Source: Cladorhizidae sp. MBARI D1340-BT2 (lineage: Eukaryota; Porifera; Demospongiae; Poecilosclerida; Cladorhizidae). From it: a stretch of 64,000 bases of DNA. Made by a program: the position numbers and the translations under genes. Where the stretch lies: positions 25,542,353-25,606,352 of the forward strand of contig JAQNBH010000014.1 of assembly GCA_028752905.1 (NCBI GenBank), read 5' to 3'. The first letter of the stretch is position 1. Every line of letters begins with the position of its first letter. Below the pieces are notes generated by a model. It did not search any database. It had not been told where the DNA came from and saw only the letters and a list, made by a program, of their open reading frames with translations. Shown here in pieces: positions 45,554 through 55,727 of this stretch.

Positions 45554-46032
45554 GCAAATGTAAGTCAAATGTAAGTCACAGATAAGTTAACAGCTGACAA
45601 TGATAACTTTAAATCAGGAAGGCCATCAAAGTTTGAAGTACCAACAAAGAGATGGTTAAGGAAGCAGATCAGTGCATGATCATGGTGATGAATCTCGTGC
45701 AGTAAAATGTTCACATGTAGCTACATGTGGTTGAACTGTTGTGGAATTTTTTTTGCTTATTAAACTCAAACAAATTTGATTGAAAAAACAGTATACATCA
45801 TTACATAATTAAATGAGTTCAATCGACAGTAACTTGGCCTTTATCAGGAATAGTAGTTGGGGAAAAAACTGTTATGAAATTATTAACATTAAAAAAATTA
45901 AAATTTTGCTCAATTATTTACAAAATTAAATTTACAAAATTAATGTAACAATGGAAAAAATTACTTATTTAAATGTGTTGCATAGTATTATATAACATGT
46001 ATCACAGTAGAATTAATCGAGTTCAATATGTT

Positions 46033-46095
46033 TCAAAGAGCAAGGAGAATGCCACATAGAATAACCAGAAATGCAGTTGCACCACACCGAGAAGC
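46033..46095 (-). CDS. Two-domain DUF4430 protein, last exon (GPI-type signal)
   Basis: Acceptor TTTTTCACAG (to 46096) is followed by 20 codons and TGA: ASRCGATAFLVILCGILLAL. In phase 0 it joins the donor at 52908, giving ..TKSGSK-ASRCGATAFL.. Small residues, a short spacer and a hydrophobic end with no cytoplasmic tail form a classic GPI-attachment signal. The intron would be about 6.8 kb, 4.4 kb of which is the Gypsy element. The link between the exons is inference from phase and the sense of the joined signal. Confidence 0.5.
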   Translation of the reverse strand, partial: ASRCGATAFLVILCGILLAL

Positions 46096-47441
46096 CTGTG
46101 AAAAATATAATCATGGCATTGTTATTTTGTGAAATACTGAATTCCAGATTTGAGCTCACTTCACCAATCAGTGTGGGAAAACTTGGATATACAGTACTTG
46201 TTCCCATATATATATTGTGATTACAGGAACAATTATAGTTTAATAGCATAGTTCTTGCTATTACTTGCTATTATGATAATGAATCTAAAAACGTTCCATG
46301 GTCATTACTTTTAAGTTTGAAATTACAGAGATGTAGGCATCAACTTTAGAATAATCTTCCCAGTGCCATTTATTGCTGGATCACATGCACCACAAATTAT
46401 TGCAAGTATGGAAAATATATGTATATACACTATAATGACATAGCTATTTTCATCTACTGCATAAGTGCTTATTTGTTAAATAGAGATTCATAATTCATAG
46501 ACTAATAAAACCACACACTCTAGACCCAATTAGTACACATTCAAAGTTGCTAGTTTGCCAATAGCAGGCCTCCATGGAACACGCTAGTGAGAGTGAAGTA
46601 GAGTTTCTATGATTAGAGTTTATGGTGTGAAGCCAGCACTGCTAGTAACCAATTCTGTTGCACGTCTTGGGAAGAGGCAAAAGGAAAGCAATTAAACATC
46701 CGTGAAAGCTGTGATAAAAATAATAAAAAATTGATCATAGGATTCTTAATTATCTAATAAAGTAGGAAAAATTAGGTTCAACAAATACTAACCACAATGT
46801 TGATTAATACAAAATCTATCACATATTGGCTAATCTGGATAGCAACTACTACTGAAATGTGGAATTTAATCAGTTAACCCTCTCACCATTGGATTACTGG
46901 ATGAAATTGAACCAGCTTCAGTTCAACATTTATACCAAGTTAGGAATTCTCTTAGTCACTAGTAACCATATATCATGAGATAGCATTTCATTGATAATCA
47001 TTGTGGTATGATTTTGTGCCAATACGCCGATCACATTCTATGAATATCATTATCTTTACATACGATGCAGAATTTATTGCTTGCAAACATTCAGCATTCA
47101 TTATTGATATTGTTGTCTGATAAAATACAAACATGGCTATAAGTAGCCGAGGTATTGGATATACTCTGTCACTATGGTCCTCTTAATATTTGATTGTCCA
47201 CAACACAACATTACTATTAAGTTGGTATTACAAATGCATTTTGTTCATCTTCAAAACATGACTCTTTGCCACATTGTATCACACATGAGTTACGGTTATT
47301 CTGATTTTTCTACAATATATATGACAGACAATACTAAACTTTTTTTACAATTATAATTGAGTTATGAGAGGAGATCGAGAGTTAGGAGGGAAAAGAGAGG
47401 GTTGTTCTCCAGTAAAATCTTCAGTTATTTAATTAAAATTT
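46096..47441. other. Intronic or intergenic, no gene seen
   Basis: AT-rich. TTAACCCTCTCACC at 46876 looks like a piggyBac-type end but has no partner. Confidence 0.4.
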
Positions 47442-47650
47442 TGTAGGGAAGTCTATATTTAGGATTCCCTGCGAGGTTCTGTGTCACCGTGTTGTATCTC
47501 TTCTACCCGATAGAGAAAGAGAATTGAAACTTCATGAGAAAGAGAGAGTATCAATACAACGTAACAAAAGGTGATCATCAATTCGAATATTTAGTATTAA
47601 AAGTCAAGGGAGTTATGTCCCGATTACTGTTCCGTAATTGCGCCGCCACC
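47442..47650 (-). repeat. 3' LTR of element 3
   Basis: 209 bp, about 98 percent identical to 51640-51848 by eye. Differences: one A/G near 47457, three around 47540, and the terminal base. On the minus strand CAGTTCTGGGG precedes it as polypurine tract. Confidence 0.92.
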
Positions 47651-47699
47651 CCAGAACTGACTTGATCTTAATGAAGCTGTATCGTCGTCCACGGGTAGC

Positions 47700-50600
47700 T
47701 CAGCCCAAAAACCTTGCCGGTGTCTTGAATTTTCGTCCAGAGTATATAGTTCCTAGGATTGGGGTACTTCGTATCCCGTGTGATGGGTCCGGGGAGTGTT
47801 GAGTTGTCCGGACAGTTGGCTGTGCTAGGGGACGTTGAGGGGGGCGACCACGGCGAGGTGGCTGTGCCACTTGGACCTCGGCAGACTCATCAACATGTGC
47901 AATTTTTAGCCTATCGATCGAGATGGTCTCCTCGCGATGGCCTACCTGGACTTTGAAGAATTTGTCCCATGTGGTCAATACCCGAAATGGGTAGGGGCGA
48001 CTTGTGGCTGTCGTGACGAATGAAGACAAATTTGGCCAAAGAGAGGGAGGCCGGAATTGAGGTTGTGGGAGAGCTATGGTGCACTGGGGGGACCGGTCTG
48101 AGTTCTGCCACATTGTCACGGAGGCGGCGGAGAAGTTCCGGAACTGGTTTGCCCTGTCCATGGCCCACAAACTCCCTGGGGACAGTGAGTGGCGATCGAA
48201 ACACTGGTTCTGCTGGGGATGTACCTAGGTCCTCCTTCGGCATGGTCCGGAGTCCTAGCATGACCCAATGAAGGTCTGATGTCCACGAGGGCGATTGACA
48301 GCGTGCTTTGAGGGACACTTTCATGCTTTGATGGAACCTTTCCACAAGGCCATTCGCCTGGGGGTGGTAAGCCGTAGTCCGATGCAGTTTGGTTCCGAGG
48401 AGTTTGGAGAGATCTTGCCAGAGTTGAGATGTGAACTGGGGTCCTCTGTCAGAGGAGACATCGGAGGGAAGGCCGTAACGAGTAATCCATCCACCCAAGA
48501 AGGCATCAGCCACGTCTTTGGTACTTGTGCTAGCCAGGGGAATTGCTTCTGGCCAGCGAGTGACTCTGTCCACTACTGTGAGGAGGTGGGTGAAACCTTT
48601 AGAGAGTGGGAGTGGCCCTACGAGATCCACATTGACATGGTCGAATCGGAGTATGGACTCGTTGTACTCAGATAGTGGGGCACGGTGGTGGCGGTTGACT
48701 TTGGCTCGTTGGCAATCAATGCATGTCCTGGCCCATTCTCCGACCTGTCGACCAAGGCCATGCCAGACGTACTTGCAGGCTACCAGCTTGCGGGTTGCCC
48801 GTATGCCTGGATGGCTGAGGCCATGAAGGGTGTCGAAAATGCGACGGCAGAAAGAGACAGGTACGAAGGGACGTGGTCGACCAAGAGACACATCACACAA
48901 CAGGGTTGTGTGATTGGGTCCAAAGGGAATGTACTTAAGTTGAAGGCCGGTGATTGCTGTCCGGCAGGCAGCCATATCGACTGGGTCTGCGAGCTGTGTG
49001 GTTGCAAGAGCAGAGAAATCAATGCCTCCAATGATGGCCGAAATGGCAGCACGGGAAAGAGCATCTGCTACCACGTTGTCCTTGCCTGCCACGTGTCTAA
49101 TGTCCACGGTGAATTCTGAGATCGCTGAGAGCTGGCACTGTTGTCGTGCAGACCAGGCATCCGAGATCTTACTGAGGGCAAACGTGAGTGGTTTGTGGTC
49201 GGTAAACAGTGAGAACTGGCGCCCTTCCAGGAAATACCTGAAGTGACGGATAGCCGCGTGGGCAGCAAGCAATTCTATGTCGAATGCACTATATCTGGTC
49301 TGGGCTGGCTGGAGCTTGCGGCTGAAGAAGGCCAGCGGTCCATCTGTGAATTGCTCAAGAGTGCCTCCAATGGCCATATCTGAAGCATCAACGGTTACAG
49401 CCGTGGGAGCATCTGCACGGGGATGGACCAGGAGGGCAGCAGAGGCCAGAGCAGTCTTTGCATCACGGAATGCTTTGTCCATGGTGGTCGACCATTTCAC
49501 CGGAGAGGTCCTGGTGGGACGGCCAACCAAAGCAGTGTAGAGAGGATGAAGTAGCTGGGCAGCGGCAGGTACAAACCTGTGGTAAAAGTTAATTACTCCG
49601 AGGAAGGCCTGCAATTCTTTGATTACTGCCGGGCGGGAGAAATCTTGTATGGCTGTCACCCGAGTTGGCATGGGTCGTATGCCCTCGGCGTTGACCACGT
49701 GGCCGAGGAAGGTAATCTCATCGACACCGAAGACACACTTGCCTGGGTGAATGACGAGGCCATGCTGTTCAAGGCGATCGAAAACGGCAGTGAGATCCCG
49801 AAGATGCTCATCGGGGGAGGAGCCGGCTACCAGGTTGTCATCTAGGTAAATGAATACGCCCTGCAGACCCTGCAAGACCGTGTCCATCAGTCTCTGAAAT
49901 GCTTGGGCTGCGTTTGCAAGGCCGAAAGGTGTTCGCAGAAACTCGAAAAGGCCAAAAGGAGTAATCGCTGCTGTCTTGGGGATGTCCATAGCACGTACCG
50001 GAATCTGGTGATAGCCCTTAATCAGGTCAATCGATGAGAAAATGGTCGTACCAGTCAGTTGGCCGGCAAAGTCTTGGATGTGAGGCACCGGGTAGCAGTC
50101 AGTCTTGATGCTGCCATTGAGACGTCTAAAGTCCCCGCATGGGCGCCAACCACCACCAGGTTTGGTTGCAATGTGAAGTGGGGACGCCCATTGACTGGAG
50201 GAGCGCCGGACGATCCCAAGGTCTTCCATCTCTTTGAATGCAGCCTTTGCGACAGCGAGTTTGTCGGGGGACAAACGCCGGGCTGGCGAGCGGAGAGGAG
50301 GAGACTGACCAGTATCTATACAATGCTCGACCCCATGGGGGACCCTGTCCTTGCGAAAAGACAACTCAGTGAGTTTAGGCCTAGAGGCGAGTAGGTTAGC
50401 ATAGATATTGTTTACCTGAGGAGGTTTGACTATGGTCAAAGGTACTTGTTGACACACAATGCTGGGTGCGGTGATGGTGGCGTGCGTGGCAGAGTGAACG
50501 AGGCGTTGTCCTCCCAGGTCGACTAGCAGTCCGTTGTCACGTAAGAAGTCTGCCCCGAGGATGGCCTGGTTCACATCAGCGACGATGAAAGACCCTTGGA

Positions 50601-50819
50601 AGCGCTTGCTCCCAAACTGGAGTGGAATGATACGTGTGCCATAAGTTTTAATTTCTGTCCCATTGGTGGGACAGAATGGGCAGAGGAAGCGGCTGCGCGG
50701 TGGTCAGCAGGAGAAGCCGGGACAAGAGAGACTTCTGCACCAGTGTCGATGAGGAAGGAGCGTCCCGAGGCCCTATCCTGGACATGTAGAAGCCTTGAGG
50801 TTGTTGCGCCAGCCACCAC
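47700..50819 (-). pseudogene. Pol polyprotein of element 3, nearly intact
   Basis: Protease FLIDTGAEVSLVPAS lies in the frame 50571-50819. A frameshift near 50690 leads to the 887-residue ORF 50574-47911: ILGADFLRDNGLL, RT with WASPLHIATKPGGGWRPCGD and FIYLDDNLVAG (YLDD present, usual Ile after it is Asn), RNase H AVTVDASDMAIGG and HVAGKDNVVADALSR, integrase finger HGLSHPGIRATRK..CIDCQRAK, then NVDLVGPL, SSDRGPQFTSQLW and GLVERFHQSMKVSLK. A second frameshift near 47990 moves to the C-terminal frame: PYPFRVLTTWDKFFKVQVGH, RLKIAHVDESAEV and a Pro/Arg-rich tail. Only two or three small lesions separate this copy from an open frame. Catalytic residues of RT, RNase H and integrase are all present. 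Confidence 0.92.
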
Positions 50820-50821
50820 GG

Positions 50822-51627
50822 CTACTGGTGGCCGGCATTGGCGTTTCCCACTGGCGGTGTCTTAGCTAGGGGAATATGGGCCATCTGGCAGTTGTTCTGG
50901 GTGCATCTCCTTGCCTCCGTTCCATACCGCCCATGGTAAAAACACAGACTGGTGTCGGTCTTAGTCCTGCGCTTTTGGCGTTTGTGGTCAATGGCTGCAA
51001 CATCGACGTTGCCAACAAGTGATGATGAGCAAGCACCGGAGAGCATGAAGTAGGCATCAGCTTGTTCAGCCAGCTGATGGGTTGACAGAGCCGTAGAACG
51101 AGCCAGGTGGTCTTGGACATCTGCTGGAAGCTGTCGTAGGAAAAGGGTCTTAAACAGGATGTGCTCGGAGTCCTCTCCAATGGGTAGGGATGCAAGCATC
51201 TTACTGAGGAGTGCTGATGGTGTTCCATCACCCATTCCAGGCCAGTCTAGAAGATTCTTGCTCCTCTCCAAGGGCGTTCGACCAAACGCGAAAGGAGGCA
51301 ATCTTTGATGGCTTGGTAGCGAGTGCCATCAGCAGGGGGGTTCCTGATGATGTCGATCACCCTGTCCATGACCTGGCCCTTGAGTGCTGCCACCACGTAG
51401 CTGTACTTGGTCTGGTCCTGGGTAATGGCAGGAACGCGGAGGTTGAATTCCGCTTCGATGGCTATAAACCAGTATTTGATCCTGTCAGGCGAGAACTCTG
51501 GTAGTTTGAGGGCGACTGCATTGACTGTAGCCGCCATTAAAGCATCTGCAAGTGCTTGTGCTTCAGCCATAATGCTGAAGAGGAAGGAATTGACGCTGTT
51601 GTGCTGGGACGCTGTGGGCGTGTACAT
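50822..51627 (-). pseudogene. Gag polyprotein of element 3
   Basis: ATG at 51627, a few bases after the primer-binding site. It reads LKLPEFSPDRIKYWFIAIEA, YSYVVAALKGQVMDRVIDII, a frameshift near 51290, LLDWPGMGDGTPSALLSKML, FLRQLPADVQDHLARSTALS, QLAEQADAYF, and ends in CFYHGRYGTEARRCTQNC, a CHCC-like knuckle as in element 1. One frameshift is the only lesion seen. Confidence 0.85.
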
Positions 51628-51639
51628 CGGGGTCACCAA
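51624..51639 (-). other. Primer-binding site of element 3, tRNA-Trp type
   Basis: The minus strand reads TTGGTGACCCCGATG directly after the 5' LTR. Twelve bases match the complement of the animal tRNA-Trp 3' end as remembered. Confidence 0.7.
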
Positions 51640-51848
51640 TGTAGGGAAGTCTATGTTTAGGATTCCCTGCGAGGTTCTGTGTCACCGTGTTGTATCTCTT
51701 CTACCCGATAGAGAAAGAGAATTGAAACTTCATGAGGAAATGAGAGTATCAATACAACGTAACAAAAGGTGATCATCAATTCGAATATTTAGTATTAAAA
51801 GTCAAGGGAGTTATGTCCCGATTACTGTTCCGTAATTGCGCCGCCACA
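51640..51848 (-). repeat. 5' LTR of element 3
   Basis: 209 bp, minus strand TGTGGCGGCGCAATTACGG to CTTCCCTACA. Followed by the primer-binding site and flanked by the ATTT duplication. Confidence 0.92.
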
Positions 51849-51852
51849 ATTT

Positions 51853-52908
51853 CAAATTAAACGTTTCCAGGATATTCCTGGGAAGGCAATTACCTATATG
51901 CTATACAGGAAAGGAAAAAATAGCTGCTTCCCTGTGGATAATTAACAGGTGAATACTAGAGCTATTTCCCATTCGCAAACTTGAGAAGCTTTCTTCATCC
52001 ATGCCATCCTCGTCTGAGATCAAGCCACCACTTTCCGCTATAGTGCCAAGTACATCCACCCATTTTACAACAGTTTTCACTGTTGTGGCCAATTTATACA
52101 GAGCTTGACATTCGCAAGAAGGCTCACCCTAGTAAACATGGGTGGCACAATCTTCTTAGAATCATCCTCAGGTAAGTCAAGAGTACTGCCTGTCACTTGA
52201 AAAATGACTTTGTTCAAAAAAATTGACAAATAATTTTTAGATTCATAAACCATAAACAGTCGGCGTTTCAAGATTTTTTCCTTCATAACTGGGCAGTAAC
52301 ACACTAGAAATTAAGTCGACAAATTGAACAAGCCATTTTATTAGCTATAGCTCATAAATGAAACATGTTTTCCGATCAACAAAACAATATGGAGCTTGTG
52401 TTAGGCGCGAGTTAAATATTATGCAGCTTACAGGCCCAAACTAGGACATGATTCAGTAAGAAGAGGAAGGAAAAAAATGTTTGTGCCAAGCAATGTATTT
52501 TTAGCTATAGGCCCAGTCTATAATTATAAACAAGTTTGAATGAATTTCCATTCTGCAAATTATTGTAGGCATAGGGTGATGTAGTCATGTGCACCTTTTG
52601 TTTGCGTACCCCAACGATACTCATTCATTTACTAAAATGCAGCTCATTGCATTTTCATTCTAATAACATGAACAGATCATACATGAAAAAAATTATAGCC
52701 AACATTAAAATTCTAATTTCCATAAATTAAGTTGAGGGCAAATAAGTTAATCAATGAGTAACTGCAGGGGTTAATTTTTTGGGGGTGTCCAGATCCCTTC
52801 CTACCTGGATCTCATTGATTTCAACAAGTTATTATAGACTACTACCAGCAATAGCCTTTCTTATACAGTAGAGTAAATATTCATTCACTGTCACATATAC
52901 AAATTTAC
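51853..52908. other. Intron of the two-domain DUF4430 gene, no exon seen
   Basis: The minus ORFs at 51901-52092 and 52077-52304 are not recognisable and have no well-placed splice sites. Confidence 0.4.
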
Positions 52909-53649
52909 CTTGGAGCCTGATTTGGTAGCTGGACCAGTGGTTGGAACAATTACCTCCATGTAACGCAGAGTTAATGTGTGACCAGCAGCAGGAATAATGT
53001 ACATTGAAACTGAAGTGGTCAACTTGATTTCTTCCCCACCAGAGGGATGCATAAATGCAACCCACGTGCATGCTGAGGATATCTTGACGTTGTTGATCTG
53101 GATGATGCTGTAGCCATAATTGGTGCCTGTGTAAGTAGCAGAGAAACTATACGAGCTTCCATAATCTCGCACAGCCAGTTCCATCACGTTTAGCGCACTG
53201 CTTCCTATGGGGATGTTGACGGAGACGATTTTAGGAGGTGTACTATTGGTACAAAATGGGTTAGGATGCTCAATAGTATAAACGGTGTTATAGGTATTGA
53301 GAGTGATCTTCTCATAGCGAAGAACGACGGAGAAATTGTCTCCCATGTAAAAAGATGAGACACGAATATTAGAGCTCAGTTCTTGTCCATCTGGTGAAAG
53401 AACATGAAATACCCAATAACATGGCTCCTTGGCTATCGTCTCATTCAGAACATTCACCACATAGCCTTCCTCTGAAAATGTGATTTCAAACTCATACTCA
53501 ACACCCATTGAGACTGCTGACTCCATGACATTGAGAGCGGTGCTGAAGTAAGACACATTAATGGTTACCGGTGCTAAATCAGTCCCTCTGCATTCTCCAT
53601 TGTCTTCATTGTACTGAACTAGGTAATGGACAGAGATTTGAGCTTGTGC
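52909..53649 (-). CDS. Two-domain DUF4430 protein, main exon
   Basis: A 741-bp open exon ending at donor AAG|GTAAAT (52908). Domain 1: NGECRGTDLAPVTINVSYFS, YEFEITFSEEGYVVNVLNET, PCYWVFHVLSPDGQELSSNI, FSVVLRYEKI. Domain 2: NPFCTNSTPPKIVSVNIPIG, YSFSATYTGTNYGYSIIQIN, ACTWVAFMHPSGGEEIKLTT, HTLTLRYMEV. Each has one early Cys and one Cys-x-Trp. The end, PTTGPATKSGSK, is a small-residue linker fit for GPI attachment. Two acceptors are possible: CTTGCAG|GCACAAG, or 7 bp later CACAAG|CTC. Only the second matches the phase of the proposed exon 1. DUF4430 is known as the cobalamin-facing beta-domain of transcobalamin and intrinsic factor; whether these copies bind cobalamin is unknown. Confidence 0.8.
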
Positions 53650-53816
53650 CTGCAAGGATTCATCACATTTACAAAATAATTCCACAACTATTAAAATATT
53701 AATTTAATTTCCAGACTTATTTAAATGAGCTGCACACCTTCATGTCCTTTTATAGGTTTATCTACTGTTTATCCAGGATGCTGTGGACAAGATCCAAACT
53801 TATGTCTGAGACTTAC

Positions 53817-53877
53817 AGATAGAGATAGCGACTAGTGCTAAGATTTGGTGGGGGGTAAGAACTCTGACTGTCCACAT
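53817..53877 (-). CDS. Two-domain DUF4430 protein, exon 1 (signal peptide)
   Basis: ATG at 53877 opens MWTVRVLTPHQILALVAISI plus one base, then donor ATCT|GTAAGT (53811-53816). A basic start followed by a hydrophobic core fits a signal peptide. The one leftover base joins the CT of the downstream acceptor to give TCT, then CAAATC, keeping the DUF4430 frame. The match of phase, strand and distance (about 170 bp) supports the link. Confidence 0.6.
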
Positions 53878-54032
53878 CACCACTGGACGAACCTATTAAT
53901 TTACGATATTAATTAAAAATGTGCACAATTGCAAGCCATCGATTATCGACAGACACCTATTATCAGTGCCAAGCATCAATTATCGGCAGGTATATAGTTT
54001 ATGGCCTATGTGCCAATTAATTTATGGGAATA

Positions 54033-54616
54033 CAGTAGACCCTTGCTAATCCGGACCCCGTTAATCCGAAACCTCGCTAATCCGAACGGCATTAGTAGGA
54101 AAAAGAAAAAGAAAAAAAGGGGGGGGAAAAGAAAGAAAAAAAAGGGGAAAAAATTCAACATTATTGAACTTTGAACCTACCACGAGCATATCATACGATG
54201 CAGCTGCAGTGATATGGAGAAGAAAAGAGCACACAAGAGCCTTACCATTGAGGAGAAGGTTGAGATCCTGGCCCAGCTCGGGAAGGAAAGCACTAGCTAA
54301 ACAGTATGGAGTTGGAGTCTCCACTATCTCAGACATAAAGAAGAAGGGCAGCGAGTTGCGAGGATGCAAAAGGAAGATGACTGAGATGGGATTCCTGAGT
54401 TCTGCTAAAAGAATAAGGATGGGAAGGGAACATAATGATTAAAAATTACTTGTACTCCCAGTATTGTATTTACTCCCAGTATTCAACCTACACCTGCAAA
54501 AAATAAACAAATTTAGAGTTCAATATAATGATATTCATACATTTCACTAATCCGAAAATTTCACTAATCCGAACTACTCAGATCCCAAGGCTATTCGGAT
54601 TAGTGAGGGTCTACTG
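54033..54616. mobile_element. pogo/Tigger-like element, internally deleted
   Basis: 584 bp with terminal repeats CAGTAGACCCTTGCTAATCC and CAGTAGACCCTCACTAATCC and TA duplications (54031-54032, 54617-54618). CTAATCCGAA motifs are repeated inside each end. It keeps a stub of transposase. Confidence 0.9.
54214..54400 (+). pseudogene. pogo transposase N-terminal stub (CENP-B-like helix-turn-helix)
   Basis: MEKKRAHKSLTIEEKVEILA from 54214, then after a small frameshift KALAKQYGVGVSTISDIKKK and GSELRGCKRKMTEMG. This is the N-terminal DNA-binding domain (helix-turn-helix with GVG.STI.DI) of pogo/Tigger transposases. The second DNA-binding domain and the DDE domain are missing. Confidence 0.85.
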
Positions 54617-55359
54617 TATCTGTATGCCTATTAACCTCTTGCAATTAGTGCATTCCATGGAAACTGGGTCTAATTATTCCAAATGGAGTGCAAGTTTTAG
54701 ACAAATTGTAGTTTGTAATGAGTGGCTGGATATTATTCCCATATCGCATTGAATAAAAATGGGGATCATAAGTAGCCCTATATTAAACTAGGAACGCACT
54801 ATCATTTTAAATAGGAGCAATGCTTAACAAAAAAAGCAATCAGCTGTGAGAAAGGCCAGTATTGGAGCAAAGAGAAAGCAAGAGATGACAAGAAGGAACA
54901 ATTCATATCAACTGGTATTATGTCTGCTTTGGCTGATTTGAAGATGACATAGACCCTTTTTATCCCTGATGATAATTATAATAAAATAGCTGGTAAGGGT
55001 AGTTATACTTGGTGTTTGGATTCCATTTTTTAAATCTCCAAATGGTAACTTCTATAACATTTTCTTTAGTGTTCCATTTTCTTTAGTGTTCCAAATATAA
55101 CAGTCTCCTTAGTGACAGAGCATCATTACATAATGCTCTCTTTGAAGCCAAGCCCATATATCATTTGTCAAATTTTCCAGTATAACCAGATTTCCCTCCA
55201 CCTCCAGGTGAGAAGGTGGAGGTCATCACCAAATATTCAATGTTTGCTTCTCTACTCAAGACATTTCCTGCAAGATACACAGTAGGTGGCTCATTTCAAG
55301 ATCGAGTTCAAAAGTTGAGTTTTCTGTGGATTTTTGGAATAGCACATTAACCCACTCAC

Positions 55360-55617
55360 TGGTGAAGCATGTATTATTATATACATGCCAAAAGCTATCG
55401 TATCGAGATTTTTATTGGTGGCAGTCCAATTTGGTGATTTGGTATTTCCATCCATTTGGCAAGAGTTGAAGACCTGCACATGTACATACATGCAAGCAGT
55501 GGAGAGCTGACCTTCGGAGTGAAATACTTGCCCTTCTTCACAATTGGTTCCCATTGGATATATTCTCATTCTCCTTAAAACTCCCACTATATCTTTGAAC
55601 TGTTCCCTCAATCTTCT
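55360..55617 (-). CDS. Unidentified internal exon
   Basis: Acceptor GACTTCTTTCAG (to 55618) and donor CCA|GTGAGT (55354-55359) bound a 258-bp open exon, phase 0 on both sides. It encodes RRLREQFKDIVGVLRRMRIY, PMGTNCEEGQVFHSEGQLST, ACMYVHVQVFNSCQMDGNTK and NLDTIAFGMYIIIHASP. The three cysteines and an alternating hydrophobic pattern suggest an extracellular beta-rich domain. I do not recognise it. It could belong to the gene whose signal-peptide exon lies at 58397-58435. Confidence 0.4.
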
Positions 55618-55727
55618 CTGAAAGAAGTCATGCATGCTAAAATCAAATTCAAGTTTTAAATAATTTAGGTTCCTAGGAAAATGGCCCATAGCCAAATTAA
55701 ATCACCGCCATCATCAAAAGCCTTTTA

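Larger units (their letters stand above)
47442..51848 (-). mobile_element. CsRn1-like Ty3/Gypsy LTR retrotransposon, element 3
   Basis: 4407 bp, bounded by 209-bp LTRs and a perfect 4-bp target duplication ATTT (47438-47441 and 51849-51852). It has gag, protease, RT/RH and integrase in standard order and a tRNA-Trp-type primer site. It is related to element 1 but differs in LTR sequence and coding GC content, so it is a separate family. It sits in the putative last intron of the two-domain DUF4430 gene, in the same orientation. An 887-codon ORF is still open. Confidence 0.93.

Noticed and set aside
46876..46889. TTAACCCTCTCACC as a piggyBac MITE end
   Set aside because: No inverted partner with TTAA within several kilobases.
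47759..50394. Many + strand ORFs of 60-150 codons across 47.7-51.8 kb and 4.5-9 kb
   Set aside because: They are antisense shadows of the GC-richer gag-pol frames on the minus strand.
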